Assembly (NCBI GenBank): GCA_021773275.1
Contig: JAJFKJ010000030.1
Span: forward strand, 1-64,000
Length of the DNA: 64,000 bases
Source: Gammaproteobacteria bacterium
Lineage (GTDB): Bacteria > Pseudomonadota > Gammaproteobacteria > JABCZS01
Direction of reading: 5' to 3'
The position numbers and the translations under genes are program-made. Below, piece after piece: positions 29,020 through 36,364 of the stretch; position 1 is the first letter of the stretch, and the number at the start of each line of letters is the position of its first letter. The notes beneath the pieces were generated by a model. The model was not told where the DNA came from and ran no database searches. It was given only the letters and a program-made list of their open reading frames with translations.

Positions 29020-29790
29020 ATGACTGTAGAAAAAAAGGAAAAATTAAAAAACCTGATGCATCACTGGCCTTCTGGTGGTGTGGCTACGTCAGTCTGGCTG
29101 CATAGCCAGGGAGTATCTGACAACCTCGCAAAATACTATGTGAGCAGTGGCTGGCTTGAATCTGTGGGGCATGGGGCGTATCAGCGTGCTGGCGACAAAA
29201 TAAGCTGGTACGGCGCGCTGGCTAGCTTGCAAGTGCAAACTGGGATGATGGCGCATATAGGCGGTCCAACAGCACTTGAATTAAAAGGCCGCGCCCATTA
29301 CGTGCGAAAAAATGCAGGAGTTTTTTTATTTTCACAGCCTAAAGTACAGCTACCCAAATGGTATCGGGATTATGGTTGGGACACCAAGCTCCATTTAGCA
29401 AGTACAGCATTTTTAGAAGCAGATCTGGGTATCACAACTTTTGAATATCAGGGTGTGGAGCTACAAATAGCTTCACCGGAGCGTGCGGTTCTTGAGTGCT
29501 TGTACCTAAGCCCAAAACATATAGATTTGGTCGAAAGTTATCAGTTACTTTCTAGCTTGCATGACTTAAGACCTGACATACTCCAATCCCTTTTAGAAGC
29601 ATGTACTTCAATAAAAGTAAAACGACTGTTTTTATGTTTAGCTGAAAAAGCAAAACTACCTGTGCTAAAACATTTAAAGCTTGGTAAAATAGATTTAGGC
29701 AAGGGTCCACGCAGCATTATTACTGGTGGCGTGTTTGACTCAAAATATAATATCAATTTGCCTAAGGAGTTAGAGGGTTATGCTGGATGA
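29020..29790 (+). CDS. abiEi: Type IV toxin-antitoxin antitoxin, AbiEi family
   Basis: 256 residues. The N-terminal winged helix reads VATSVWLHSQGVSDNLAKYYVSSGWLESVGHGAY with the typical RAGDKISWYGALASLQ after it. The C-terminal domain contains IASPERAVLECLYL, the AbiEi_C signature. In characterised AbiE systems this protein represses the operon and counteracts the toxin without binding it. Overlaps the toxin gene by 11 nt. Part of cassette B; likely phage-defence or cassette-maintenance function. Confidence 0.9.
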   Translation: MTVEKKEKLKNLMHHWPSGGVATSVWLHSQGVSDNLAKYYVSSGWLESVGHGAYQRAGDKISWYGALASLQVQTGMMAHIGGPTALELKGRAHYVRKNAGVFLFSQPKVQLPKWYRDYGWDTKLHLASTAFLEADLGITTFEYQGVELQIASPERAVLECLYLSPKHIDLVESYQLLSSLHDLRPDILQSLLEACTSIKVKRLFLCLAEKAKLPVLKHLKLGKIDLGKGPRSIITGGVFDSKYNINLPKELEGYAG

Positions 29791-30703
29791 ATATCAAGCA
29801 CAAGTTGCGCTACTATTGCGTGTTATTCCATTTGTCGCACAAGAGTCTTGTTTTGCCTTAAAAGGCGGTACAGCGATTAACTTATTTGTGCAAGATATGC
29901 CGCGTTTATCAATCGATATTGACTTATGTTATTTTCCTTTTGACGAAAGGACAATTGCACTTAAAAACATTAAATCAGCATTGAAACGAATTAAGAATAC
30001 CATAGAGTCAAAAAATTCTGACCTTAGAGCTAAAAGTATAACGCAGCAAGATGGCAATGAAGCAACGATGCAAGTGAGCGCAAGTGATGGAACCCTTATT
30101 AAGATTGAAGTGAATACCATTATGCGAGGTCATGTTTTTACGCCGCAGTTTCTGGCTTGTACTCAAAAAGTAAGCGATGCATTTGAAACCTTTGTAGAAA
30201 TCAATACAATTTCAACCGGCGAGCTTTATGGTGGTAAGATTTGTGCAGCGCTCGATAGGCAGCATCCCAGGGACTTATTTGACATTCACTGGCTATTAAA
30301 AAATGGCGACATAAATGACGAAATAAAACAGGGATTCATGGCTGCACTATTGAGCCACCCAAGACCTATACATGAGGTGCTAAACCCTAAACCTTTAGAT
30401 CAGCGCGACACGTTCACTAAAAAATTTGCCGGCATGGCATTTACCTCATTCTCTTATGAGGATTATGAAGTAACACGTGAACAATTAGCTGACCTAACCA
30501 AAAGTATTTTCAACTCAGAAGATAAACAGTTTTTGCTCAGCTTTAAGAAAGGGGAGCCTGATTGGAATTTGGCAAACAGCACGTTTCAAAGCTTACCTGC
30601 AATAAAATGGAAACTACTTAATTTGCACAAGCTCAGAAAGAATAATCCCCAAAAACATCAACTAGCATATGAGAAGCTTAAAACCGCTTTGGGCTCCTTT
30701 TAG
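29780..30703 (+). CDS. abiEii: Type IV toxin-antitoxin toxin, AbiEii/AbiGii nucleotidyltransferase
   Basis: 307 residues. Nucleotidyltransferase fold: FALKGGTAINLF (motif I) and RLSIDIDLCYF (motif II, with the metal-binding DID), plus the C-terminal GGKICAALDRQHPRDLFDIHWLL helix-loop. Such toxins transfer nucleotides to targets such as tRNA and arrest growth. All key residues are present, so it should be active. Ends 15 nt from the convergent beta-lactamase gene. Confidence 0.9.
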   Translation: MLDEYQAQVALLLRVIPFVAQESCFALKGGTAINLFVQDMPRLSIDIDLCYFPFDERTIALKNIKSALKRIKNTIESKNSDLRAKSITQQDGNEATMQVSASDGTLIKIEVNTIMRGHVFTPQFLACTQKVSDAFETFVEINTISTGELYGGKICAALDRQHPRDLFDIHWLLKNGDINDEIKQGFMAALLSHPRPIHEVLNPKPLDQRDTFTKKFAGMAFTSFSYEDYEVTREQLADLTKSIFNSEDKQFLLSFKKGEPDWNLANSTFQSLPAIKWKLLNLHKLRKNNPQKHQLAYEKLKTALGSF

Positions 30704-30718
30704 CCGCTCCAGCTATTT

Positions 30719-31549
30719 CTATTGTAGGGTCTCAATAATAATACGCGTTGCTAAGGCAGCAACATCTTTGCGTCTTGGATCGTCTTTATCATCTGATACA
30801 AAGAAAATCGCAAGCACAATGGGTTCTGATTCTGGGGGCCATATGACGCCGATGCCACTAACACCATCACCTGTTTTCTCGGCAACAGCCCAGCCTTCAG
30901 GCACGCTGGCACGGATAAGCCTATCGCCCGTGGTATTGCCTAACATCCATTCTTGCAAAAGCTCGCGTTGCTCATCAGCCAACACTTCTCCCAGCAAAAG
31001 CTTTTGCACACTTAACGCCATAGCCTTGGGTGTTGACGTGTCTTCTTCATGGTTTGGGTTTGTATTCAGTAGGGGCTCCCAGTTATCTAGGCGAAACGTT
31101 GTGTCACCCATTGAGCGTGCAAATGCCGTCAGCCCATTGGGTCCATTGATTTCTTTAAGCAATAAATTAGCAGCTGTATTATCGCTGTACATGACGGTAG
31201 CCGTGCAAAGCTCTGCAATGGTCATCCCCGTGTCTACGCGGTTTTCTGTGATGGGTGACCACGTAACAAGGTCTGTATTTGAATAATGAATTTCTTTTTG
31301 CAGCAGATCAGCGTTCGCTTCGCTTAAGTACAAAATTGCTGCGGCTAGCATGGCCTTCATGGTGCTTTGTGTCGGAAAGCGTTCGTCACTGCGATACTGT
31401 ATGGTGCTGCCATCCTGTGTATTGAGGGCGTAAACACCTAGTTTTCCGCCGGATCTACGTTCAAGCGCTTCAAGTTTCTCTGCGACACCTGCATAACCTG
31501 TTGGCAAGACCAGAAGAAGAATAATGCATGGTATCAGTTTGTATTTCAA
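30719..31549 (-). CDS. Class A serine beta-lactamase
   Basis: 276 residues with a signal peptide (MKYKLIPCIILLLVLPTGYA), hence periplasmic. All class A motifs are present: STMK with nucleophile Ser62 and Lys65 (Ambler 70/73), SDN 122-124 (130-132), E158xxLN in the omega loop (NWEPLLN; Ambler 166), and KTG 225-227 (234-236). It should hydrolyse penicillins or cephalosporins; the spectrum cannot be predicted. It overlaps the upstream GNAT gene by 4 nt, making a two-gene operon in cassette B. Confidence 0.93.
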   Translation of the reverse strand: MKYKLIPCIILLLVLPTGYAGVAEKLEALERRSGGKLGVYALNTQDGSTIQYRSDERFPTQSTMKAMLAAAILYLSEANADLLQKEIHYSNTDLVTWSPITENRVDTGMTIAELCTATVMYSDNTAANLLLKEINGPNGLTAFARSMGDTTFRLDNWEPLLNTNPNHEEDTSTPKAMALSVQKLLLGEVLADEQRELLQEWMLGNTTGDRLIRASVPEGWAVAEKTGDGVSGIGVIWPPESEPIVLAIFFVSDDKDDPRRKDVAALATRIIIETLQ

Positions 31550-32214
31550 AGTCGTCTCCTTCCAAAAGGGCTACTTGCCATTGCAAATGCACTTATTTCA
31601 GCTCCGTCATTAGCGTCGCGCTGGAGAAATGATAAAAGTTTTTTTAAGGGGAATCTTAGGTGTAAGCGCTCAGCACCGTATTTTTCATCAGTTTTATCTC
31701 GGATAAAACCTGAATGAAGTAGCATCTTTGCTGATGCTGGATTATCAGTCCTTGCTGTTGCTACTACGGTGTCGAATGTTTTACCGTTTACTTGATGGTT
31801 TGCAGCGGTAAGCTCTGGAACAAGTGATCCCATGATCGCTTTGATGATTTCAGTGCCAAAACCTTGGCCTTGAAAACGAGGATGAATAATGTAGGCTATT
31901 TCAGCAGTACCCGCTGGGCCTGGCTGCCCTAGGCAAATATAGCCTATATAGTGATTTTCTTTATCTAAAATGCTGTAGGCAGTAAAGGGGTCACCTTTTT
32001 TCCAGCGACTCAAAAATAAATTAAAGCGAAAATCAATTTTTTCATTATTCAAAGCCTCGCCCTCTTCAACCTTTTGCATGATATTTGGGTCTTTCCACAG
32101 GGCTGCTAGCGCAGATTTATCTTTAGCTTGCAGAGAGCGAATAATGCAGCGCGGGGTTTCCACCTCAATGGTTAAGGTGGCACGCGATCTTTTAATTGTT
32201 ACAGAACTGCTCAT
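31546..32214 (-). CDS. GNAT acetyltransferase (RimJ/RimL-like)
   Basis: 222 residues. Acetyl-CoA binding motif A is seen in IAYIIHPRFQGQGFGTEII (QGxGxGT), preceded by YSILDKENHYIGYICLG and followed by TARTDNPASAKMLLHSGF, typical of the RimL subgroup. ATG 32214 is chosen; an upstream frame of 12 codons exists. The start codon lies inside a perfect 22-bp inverted repeat (32211-32268). Substrate unknown; pairing with a beta-lactamase recalls resistance cassettes. Confidence 0.82.
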   Translation of the reverse strand: MSSSVTIKRSRATLTIEVETPRCIIRSLQAKDKSALAALWKDPNIMQKVEEGEALNNEKIDFRFNLFLSRWKKGDPFTAYSILDKENHYIGYICLGQPGPAGTAEIAYIIHPRFQGQGFGTEIIKAIMGSLVPELTAANHQVNGKTFDTVVATARTDNPASAKMLLHSGFIRDKTDEKYGAERLHLRFPLKKLLSFLQRDANDGAEISAFAMASSPFGRRRL

Positions 32215-32268
32215 CCTGCATATTCTCTTTGATAAGGAGGTGCTTGTCAAAGAGAATATGCAGGATGA
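32211..32268. repeat. Perfect 22-bp inverted repeat with a Shine-Dalgarno-like loop
   Basis: Arms 32211-32232 and 32247-32268 are perfectly complementary (22 bp), with a 14-nt loop containing TAAGGAGGTG on the plus strand. On the minus strand the left arm holds the GNAT start codon and the loop reads as anti-Shine-Dalgarno. It sits at the join between the GNAT gene and the right-end block. Confidence 0.8.
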
Positions 32269-32272
32269 AAAT

Positions 32273-32518
32273 GCTGCCCCAGCGCTGCCCCAGAGGATTT
32301 TGATGCATTTTTTGAGCGTCGCAGGTTAGCAAATACATAGGGATAGCGGCGAGCCTCGTGTAGCAGGGTGCATTAGCAGATATATTCTGTACTCAAAATT
32401 AGAAGGGGTACACAGCAGATATTGATCAATTTTTTAAGAAAGGGGATAATGGGCATTACTGAGTCGAGAGCGATAGAGCTTTAGAATTCAGGCTTAAAAT
32501 GACATGTCGAATTTATGT
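32273..32518. repeat. Right-end block, copy 2 (cassette B)
   Basis: Homologue of 28334-28578, with the two GCTGCCCCAG repeats at 32273-32282 and 32284-32293 (11-bp period) and ending at att copy 3. Confidence 0.65.
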
Positions 32519-32565
32519 TTTGCACGCAGGAGGTCGGCGGTTCGATCCCGCCTGGCTCCACCATT
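32519..32565 (+). repeat. att site copy 3 (tRNA-Ala 3' end)
   Basis: 47 bp identical to tRNA-Ala 25198-25244. Right end of cassette B, left end of cassette C. Not a tRNA gene: the 5' half is missing. Confidence 0.85.
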
Positions 32566-32599
32566 TCAAATAACAAGCTTCTACTTTCTACGATTTAAT

Positions 32600-32694
32600 T
32601 GTAGGGGTCGCATTGCATGCGACCCGACATTGCGCAGCAATGTAATTACCACGAGCTGTCGCTCGTGCGGGCAGCATACAATGCTGCCCCTACA
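32600..32694. repeat. Four-hairpin palindromic repeat, copy 2
   Basis: Second 95-bp copy of the element at 28661-28755, at the same distance (about 35 bp) after an att copy. It is followed by GCGAATATGGCGGGGG (32720-32735), again as in copy 1. The loops differ (for example GCGCAG against GTGTAG) while the stems are kept or extended. Confidence 0.75.
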
Positions 32695-32743
32695 TGTGCC
32701 TTATCGTATATCGCGCCAAGCGAATATGGCGGGGGGCTTCTGA

Positions 32744-33898
32744 TCATCCAATTGGCTCTGCGCCTTCCTCGAGAAGATGCAGGTATTTTTTATAGAGATA
32801 AACCTTGTCGCGTTGTTTGCCTGTGATCTCAATAATAATCCCTAGTTCAAGCAAATGGTTTAATGCGCTTCTGGCGGTTGGGGCAGTGATATTTAATGCT
32901 TCAGCAAGCAAAGGAACGGAAACCTGTGGTAATTGTTTTAAATATTCGAAAACTTTTTCACAAGAGTAGCGTGCACGGCCTAATTTATTTATTTTTGCAA
33001 TATCATCGGCAAATAATTGATTAATGCGCTCAGCTGTTTTTATAGCCTGTTGGCTAGAGGCAATAACTCCCGTTAAGAAAAACTCTAACCATGTTTCCCA
33101 GGTGCCTTCAGTCCGAACTTCTTGCAGCAAGTCATAGTATATATGACGATTTTGCTTTAGATATAGACTTAAATATAAAACAGCTTGGTCTAGCAAGCCA
33201 CCCTCAGTTAGTAATAATGTTATTAATAAGCGGCCTAATCTTCCATTTCCATCTAAAAAAGGATGTATGGTTTCAAATTGTACATGGGCTATACCTGCTT
33301 TAATTAATACAGGTAGCGTATTATCATGCAAAAAGTGTTCTAAGTTTCCTAGGCAATCAGTCAAGTTTTCTACTGGCGGGGGCACAAACAACGCATTTCC
33401 AGGGCGCGTGCCACCAATCCAATTTTGGGATTTCCTAAATTCGCCTGGCTGATGATGTTTACCGCGACCACCTGATAATAATACGGCATGGATTTCCTTA
33501 AGTAGTCGCAGTGAAAGCGGGAAGCCTTCATCTAGCCGTTTTAGACCGTGATGGATTGCTTTGACATAATTGGAGACTTCTTCAACATCTCCAAGCGAGA
33601 CAGCAGGTTTTTGGTGGTGCTCAAATAACATCAGATCAGAAAAAGAGCTTTGAGTGCCTTCAATCTGACTAGATAATAGGGCTTCTTTGCGAACGTACAT
33701 GTAAATGAATAAAGAGGTGTTAGGAATAGATGTTGCCATAGTATTAAGCTGCGCTAGTGCTTGAGCCGCCTTTTCAAGAGGTCTTGCCAATTGGTCCAAA
33801 TCTATTGCAGGGTTAGGTGGCAAAAAAGGGGGTATATAAGCCCGAAAAGACTCACCTGAGACTTTTTTAGCGATAAATTTGCCTACTCTTGTGTGCAA
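32744..33898 (-). CDS. Fic family protein, class II, with C-terminal winged helix
   Basis: 384 residues. The inhibitory helix SSQIEGTQSS lies N-terminal of the Fic core (class II), and the core motif is HPFLDGNGRLGRLL with catalytic His and all phosphate-binding residues. The C-terminal 70 residues look like a winged helix (VSVPLLAEALNITAPTARSALNHLLELGII). AMPylation of a protein target is the family activity. Translation seems to start at TTG 33898 with GGA 8 nt before it; no ATG is nearby. Only gene of cassette C. Confidence 0.88.
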   Translation of the reverse strand: MHTRVGKFIAKKVSGESFRAYIPPFLPPNPAIDLDQLARPLEKAAQALAQLNTMATSIPNTSLFIYMYVRKEALLSSQIEGTQSSFSDLMLFEHHQKPAVSLGDVEEVSNYVKAIHHGLKRLDEGFPLSLRLLKEIHAVLLSGGRGKHHQPGEFRKSQNWIGGTRPGNALFVPPPVENLTDCLGNLEHFLHDNTLPVLIKAGIAHVQFETIHPFLDGNGRLGRLLITLLLTEGGLLDQAVLYLSLYLKQNRHIYYDLLQEVRTEGTWETWLEFFLTGVIASSQQAIKTAERINQLFADDIAKINKLGRARYSCEKVFEYLKQLPQVSVPLLAEALNITAPTARSALNHLLELGIIIEITGKQRDKVYLYKKYLHLLEEGAEPIG

Positions 33899-33931
33899 GG
33901 TATATCCTTTTTTAGCGCTGCTAGTTAAGAA

Positions 33932-33979
33932 AGAATAGCCTGTTATCTTTTCTTAGTCAAGCCCGCTAAGAAAAGATAA
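33932..33979 (-). promoter_or_regulatory. Promoter and operator of the cassette C Fic gene
   Basis: On the minus strand TTGACT (33960-33955), 17-nt spacer, TATTCT (33937-33932). A perfect 14-bp inverted repeat (33943-33956 with 33966-33979, 9-nt loop) covers the -35 box and spacer. The winged helix of the Fic protein is a plausible ligand, giving autorepression. Confidence 0.55.
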
Positions 33980-33991
33980 GGCTCTCAGAGG

Positions 33992-34042
33992 CCAATAAAA
34001 TCCAAAAAATCTGGGGGCCAATTTGGGGGCTTATTCCTAAGC
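33992..34042. repeat. CTGGGGGCC direct repeat, copy 1
   Basis: CCAATAAAATCCAAAAAATC followed by CTGGGGGCCAATTTGGGGGC (34011-34030) recurs at 36139-36192, flanking cassette D. A related inverse motif is at 58992-59009. The form suggests recombinase arm-type sites or an eroded element end. Confidence 0.5.
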
Positions 34043-34085
34043 TATGGGAAATGATTTGCAATAAATCAACAAGTTAGCTTAACCA

Positions 34086-34109
34086 TTCGATCCCGCCTAG
34101 CTCCACCAT
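34086..34109 (+). repeat. att site copy 4 (24-bp remnant)
   Basis: TTCGATCCCGCCTAGCTCC plus ACCAT matches the tRNA-Ala 3' end with one G-to-A change. Right end of cassette C and left end of cassette D. Confidence 0.65.
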
Positions 34110-34132
34110 CTACATCACGCCATAATGAGTTT

Positions 34133-34187
34133 TGTCACGATTCTATAATCACGACATAATTCTGTCGCGATGGTTGAAATCGCGACA
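34133..34187 (+). promoter_or_regulatory. Tandem operators and -10 box of the cassette D Fic gene
   Basis: Two inverted repeats: TGTCACGAT (34133-34141) with ATCACGACA (34148-34156), and TGTCGCGAT (34163-34171) with ATCGCGACA (34179-34187). TATAAT (34144-34149) is inside the first. Both palindromes share TGTCRCGAT half-sites, fitting autoregulation by the winged helix of the Fic protein. Confidence 0.6.
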
Positions 34188-34208
34188 AAAATAAGCTATT
34201 CTGTCACT

Positions 34209-35576
34209 ATGAGCTATACAGACAAAGAAGCCAAGCAGTTTGCTGCCATTACAGAGGCCCTGGAGGCTTATCCTAGCGGTGCCTTGACCGAGGAACTTTT
34301 GACCTCACTTGAACCAACTTTAGAGCGACGTACACTGCAGCGTCGGCTTTTAAAATTGATGGAGCAGGGAGAGCTTGAAAAAATAGGAAAGGGGCGGGCA
34401 ACACGCTACCTTTTAAGTCAAGCTGAGGACGAGGCAGAGCAGTTTGGTGGTGAAGTGCCGCTGAGCACTCACGCACAGAAAATCAAACAGATACTCGCTA
34501 AGCCATTCAGTAAGCGTAAAAAAGCCACTTATAACCCTGCATTTTTAGAAAACTATATACCAAATAAAACCAAGTATTTGTCAGAAGTTGAGCGCAACAA
34601 ATTATTTGAAATTGGCAAGGCGGCTCCTTTTAATCACGAGAGCGGTACCTATTCAAAAAATATCATGAGTCGCTTGATGGTAGATCTTTCATGGAATTCT
34701 TCGCGGCTTGAAGGTAACACTTATTCTTTGCTTGATACGCAGCGGTTAATCGATTTAGGTAAAGCAGCAGAAGGCAAACCGCTTATTGATGCGCAAATGG
34801 TTTTAAACCATAAAGACGCAATAGAATTTATTACGGAACCTTCACAGGAGATTGGTTTTAATCGCTATACCATTTTAAACTTACACGCATTACTGTCGAA
34901 CAACTTATTGGCAGACCCCAGAGCAGAAGGACGCTTGCGTGTAATTCCAGTAGGTATTGGTGGTTCAGCCTATGAACCGCTAGGCGTTCCACAAAAAATA
35001 GCAGATTACTTTGAGTTATTGCTGAAGAAAGCAGCCGAAATAAAAGACCCTTATGAGCAATCATTTTTTATACTGGTTCAGTTGCCCTATTTGCAATCTT
35101 TTGATGATGTAAATAAGCGTGTTTCACGGCTTGCAGCCAATATATCATTCATTAAAAATCAATTATCACCATTGTCATTTATTGATGTGTCAGATAAAGC
35201 TTATATTGATGGACTCCTAGGTATATACGAGTTCAATGATGTGCACTTATTAAAAGACTTGTATATCTGGGCCTATGAACGTTCTGCGCATCGGTATGCG
35301 GCCTTACAAAAAACCCTGATGCAGCCCGATCCGTTCCGCCTAAAATATAGAGAAGCAATAAAAGAAGCGGTTTCTTTTATTGTGTTAAGTAATATTAATA
35401 TTGACAACGTAGGAAAAGAACTCAAAGTGTTTTCAGAAAAAGTACAGCAAACTGATAGGGAAAAATTTGTTGAAGCTGTTGATACAGAACTTTTGGATTT
35501 GCATGAAGGTAATATTTCTCGCTACCGGATCAAACCATCAGACTTTGAGAAATGGAAAAAGAGTTGGGGAAGGTGA
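34209..35576 (+). CDS. Fic family protein with N-terminal winged helix
   Basis: 455 residues. The first 80 form a winged-helix domain (SGALTEELLTSLEPTLERRTLQRRLLKLMEQGELEKIGKGRATRY). The Fic part has the inhibitory helix SSRLEGNTYSL and a variant core, LPYLQSFDDVNKRVSRLAAN, in which Gln replaces the catalytic His; this FDDVNKR subgroup is widespread and may not AMPylate. ATG 34209 is chosen because the alternative ATG (34170) lies within an operator. First gene of cassette D. Confidence 0.82.
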   Translation: MSYTDKEAKQFAAITEALEAYPSGALTEELLTSLEPTLERRTLQRRLLKLMEQGELEKIGKGRATRYLLSQAEDEAEQFGGEVPLSTHAQKIKQILAKPFSKRKKATYNPAFLENYIPNKTKYLSEVERNKLFEIGKAAPFNHESGTYSKNIMSRLMVDLSWNSSRLEGNTYSLLDTQRLIDLGKAAEGKPLIDAQMVLNHKDAIEFITEPSQEIGFNRYTILNLHALLSNNLLADPRAEGRLRVIPVGIGGSAYEPLGVPQKIADYFELLLKKAAEIKDPYEQSFFILVQLPYLQSFDDVNKRVSRLAANISFIKNQLSPLSFIDVSDKAYIDGLLGIYEFNDVHLLKDLYIWAYERSAHRYAALQKTLMQPDPFRLKYREAIKEAVSFIVLSNINIDNVGKELKVFSEKVQQTDREKFVEAVDTELLDLHEGNISRYRIKPSDFEKWKKSWGR

Positions 35577-36145
35577 TGCAATACAAAAACATCAGGCTAA
35601 GAAAAATAAAACTAAAGGACATATCGTATATCTGTGATTATTGGTACCGTGCAGATGAGTCCTATTGGGAGGAGAGGTCAATTGATAGCACAAAATTTTC
35701 TTCAGAGGAAAATTTCAAGCTTTCTTTACATGGCCACATATCAGATTCAATCGAAGAAAAGAAATTGTTAATTCTTTGCTATAAAAAACTAGCGATCGGT
35801 TTTTTTGTATTAACGGATATATTTCCTGGAGCCACAGGAATTTTGCATGCACATATATGGGAGGAAAAGCTTCGAGGGAAAGGTATTATGACAGTAGCTT
35901 ACCCGATGGCTTGCTTAGAGTTTTGTAAACAGCTAGAACTTCATAAAATATTATTTGAAACACCGGTAGCGAATATCCCAGCAAACAGGATTAAAGAAAA
36001 ACTAGGTATTAAGCCAATTAAACAAGTTGTAGCTCGAAATAAACTATTAAAACCAAACACCATTGCCAGTTATTACGAGCTAGAAAGAACCTCAGCTGAA
36101 AAAATGATTGTCAACCACGTTAATTATTTCAACAAAGTCCAATAA
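35576..36145 (+). CDS. GNAT-like acetyltransferase
   Basis: 189 residues. It resembles the GNAT type that acts on protein N-termini or small molecules: IGFFVLTDIFPGATGILHAHIWEEKLRGKGIMTVAYPMACLEFCKQL has the motif A position (RGKGI) and KILFETPVANIPANRIKEKLGI fits the motif B side. ATG 35576 overlaps the Fic stop by 1 nt, so the two are coupled; a start at 35552 is possible. Role unknown. Confidence 0.68.
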   Translation: MQYKNIRLRKIKLKDISYICDYWYRADESYWEERSIDSTKFSSEENFKLSLHGHISDSIEEKKLLILCYKKLAIGFFVLTDIFPGATGILHAHIWEEKLRGKGIMTVAYPMACLEFCKQLELHKILFETPVANIPANRIKEKLGIKPIKQVVARNKLLKPNTIASYYELERTSAEKMIVNHVNYFNKVQ

Positions 36146-36192
36146 AATTCAAAAAAATCTGGGGGCCAGTTTGGAGGCTTGTCTCTAAGCCT
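36139..36192. repeat. CTGGGGGCC direct repeat, copy 2
   Basis: Second copy of the 33992-34042 element (CTGGGGGCCAGTTTGGAGGC at 36159-36178), at the far side of cassette D. The rest of 36146-36364 has no firm gene; a 44-codon frame at 36278-36412 with an AGGAG site is noted but is unlike any known protein and overlaps the lipoprotein gene. Confidence 0.5.
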
Positions 36193-36364
36193 TGAAAAAT
36201 AAAGTACAATATATGAACAGACTAACCAGCCAAGACGATTCCATTTAGCCGTCCACTAAATACCAGGAGAAAAACTTATGGAGACAGGTGCACCATCGAC
36301 AACAGCAAAGTGCGCCAGGCTGGTGGCATGTGGGCATAAAGCCAAGAGACTGCCCCCATCTGTG

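Noticed and set aside
32078-32329. 83-codon plus-strand frame across the inverted repeat
   Set aside because: It is mostly antisense to the GNAT gene; its tail is the cassette right-end block, better explained as remnant or repeat.
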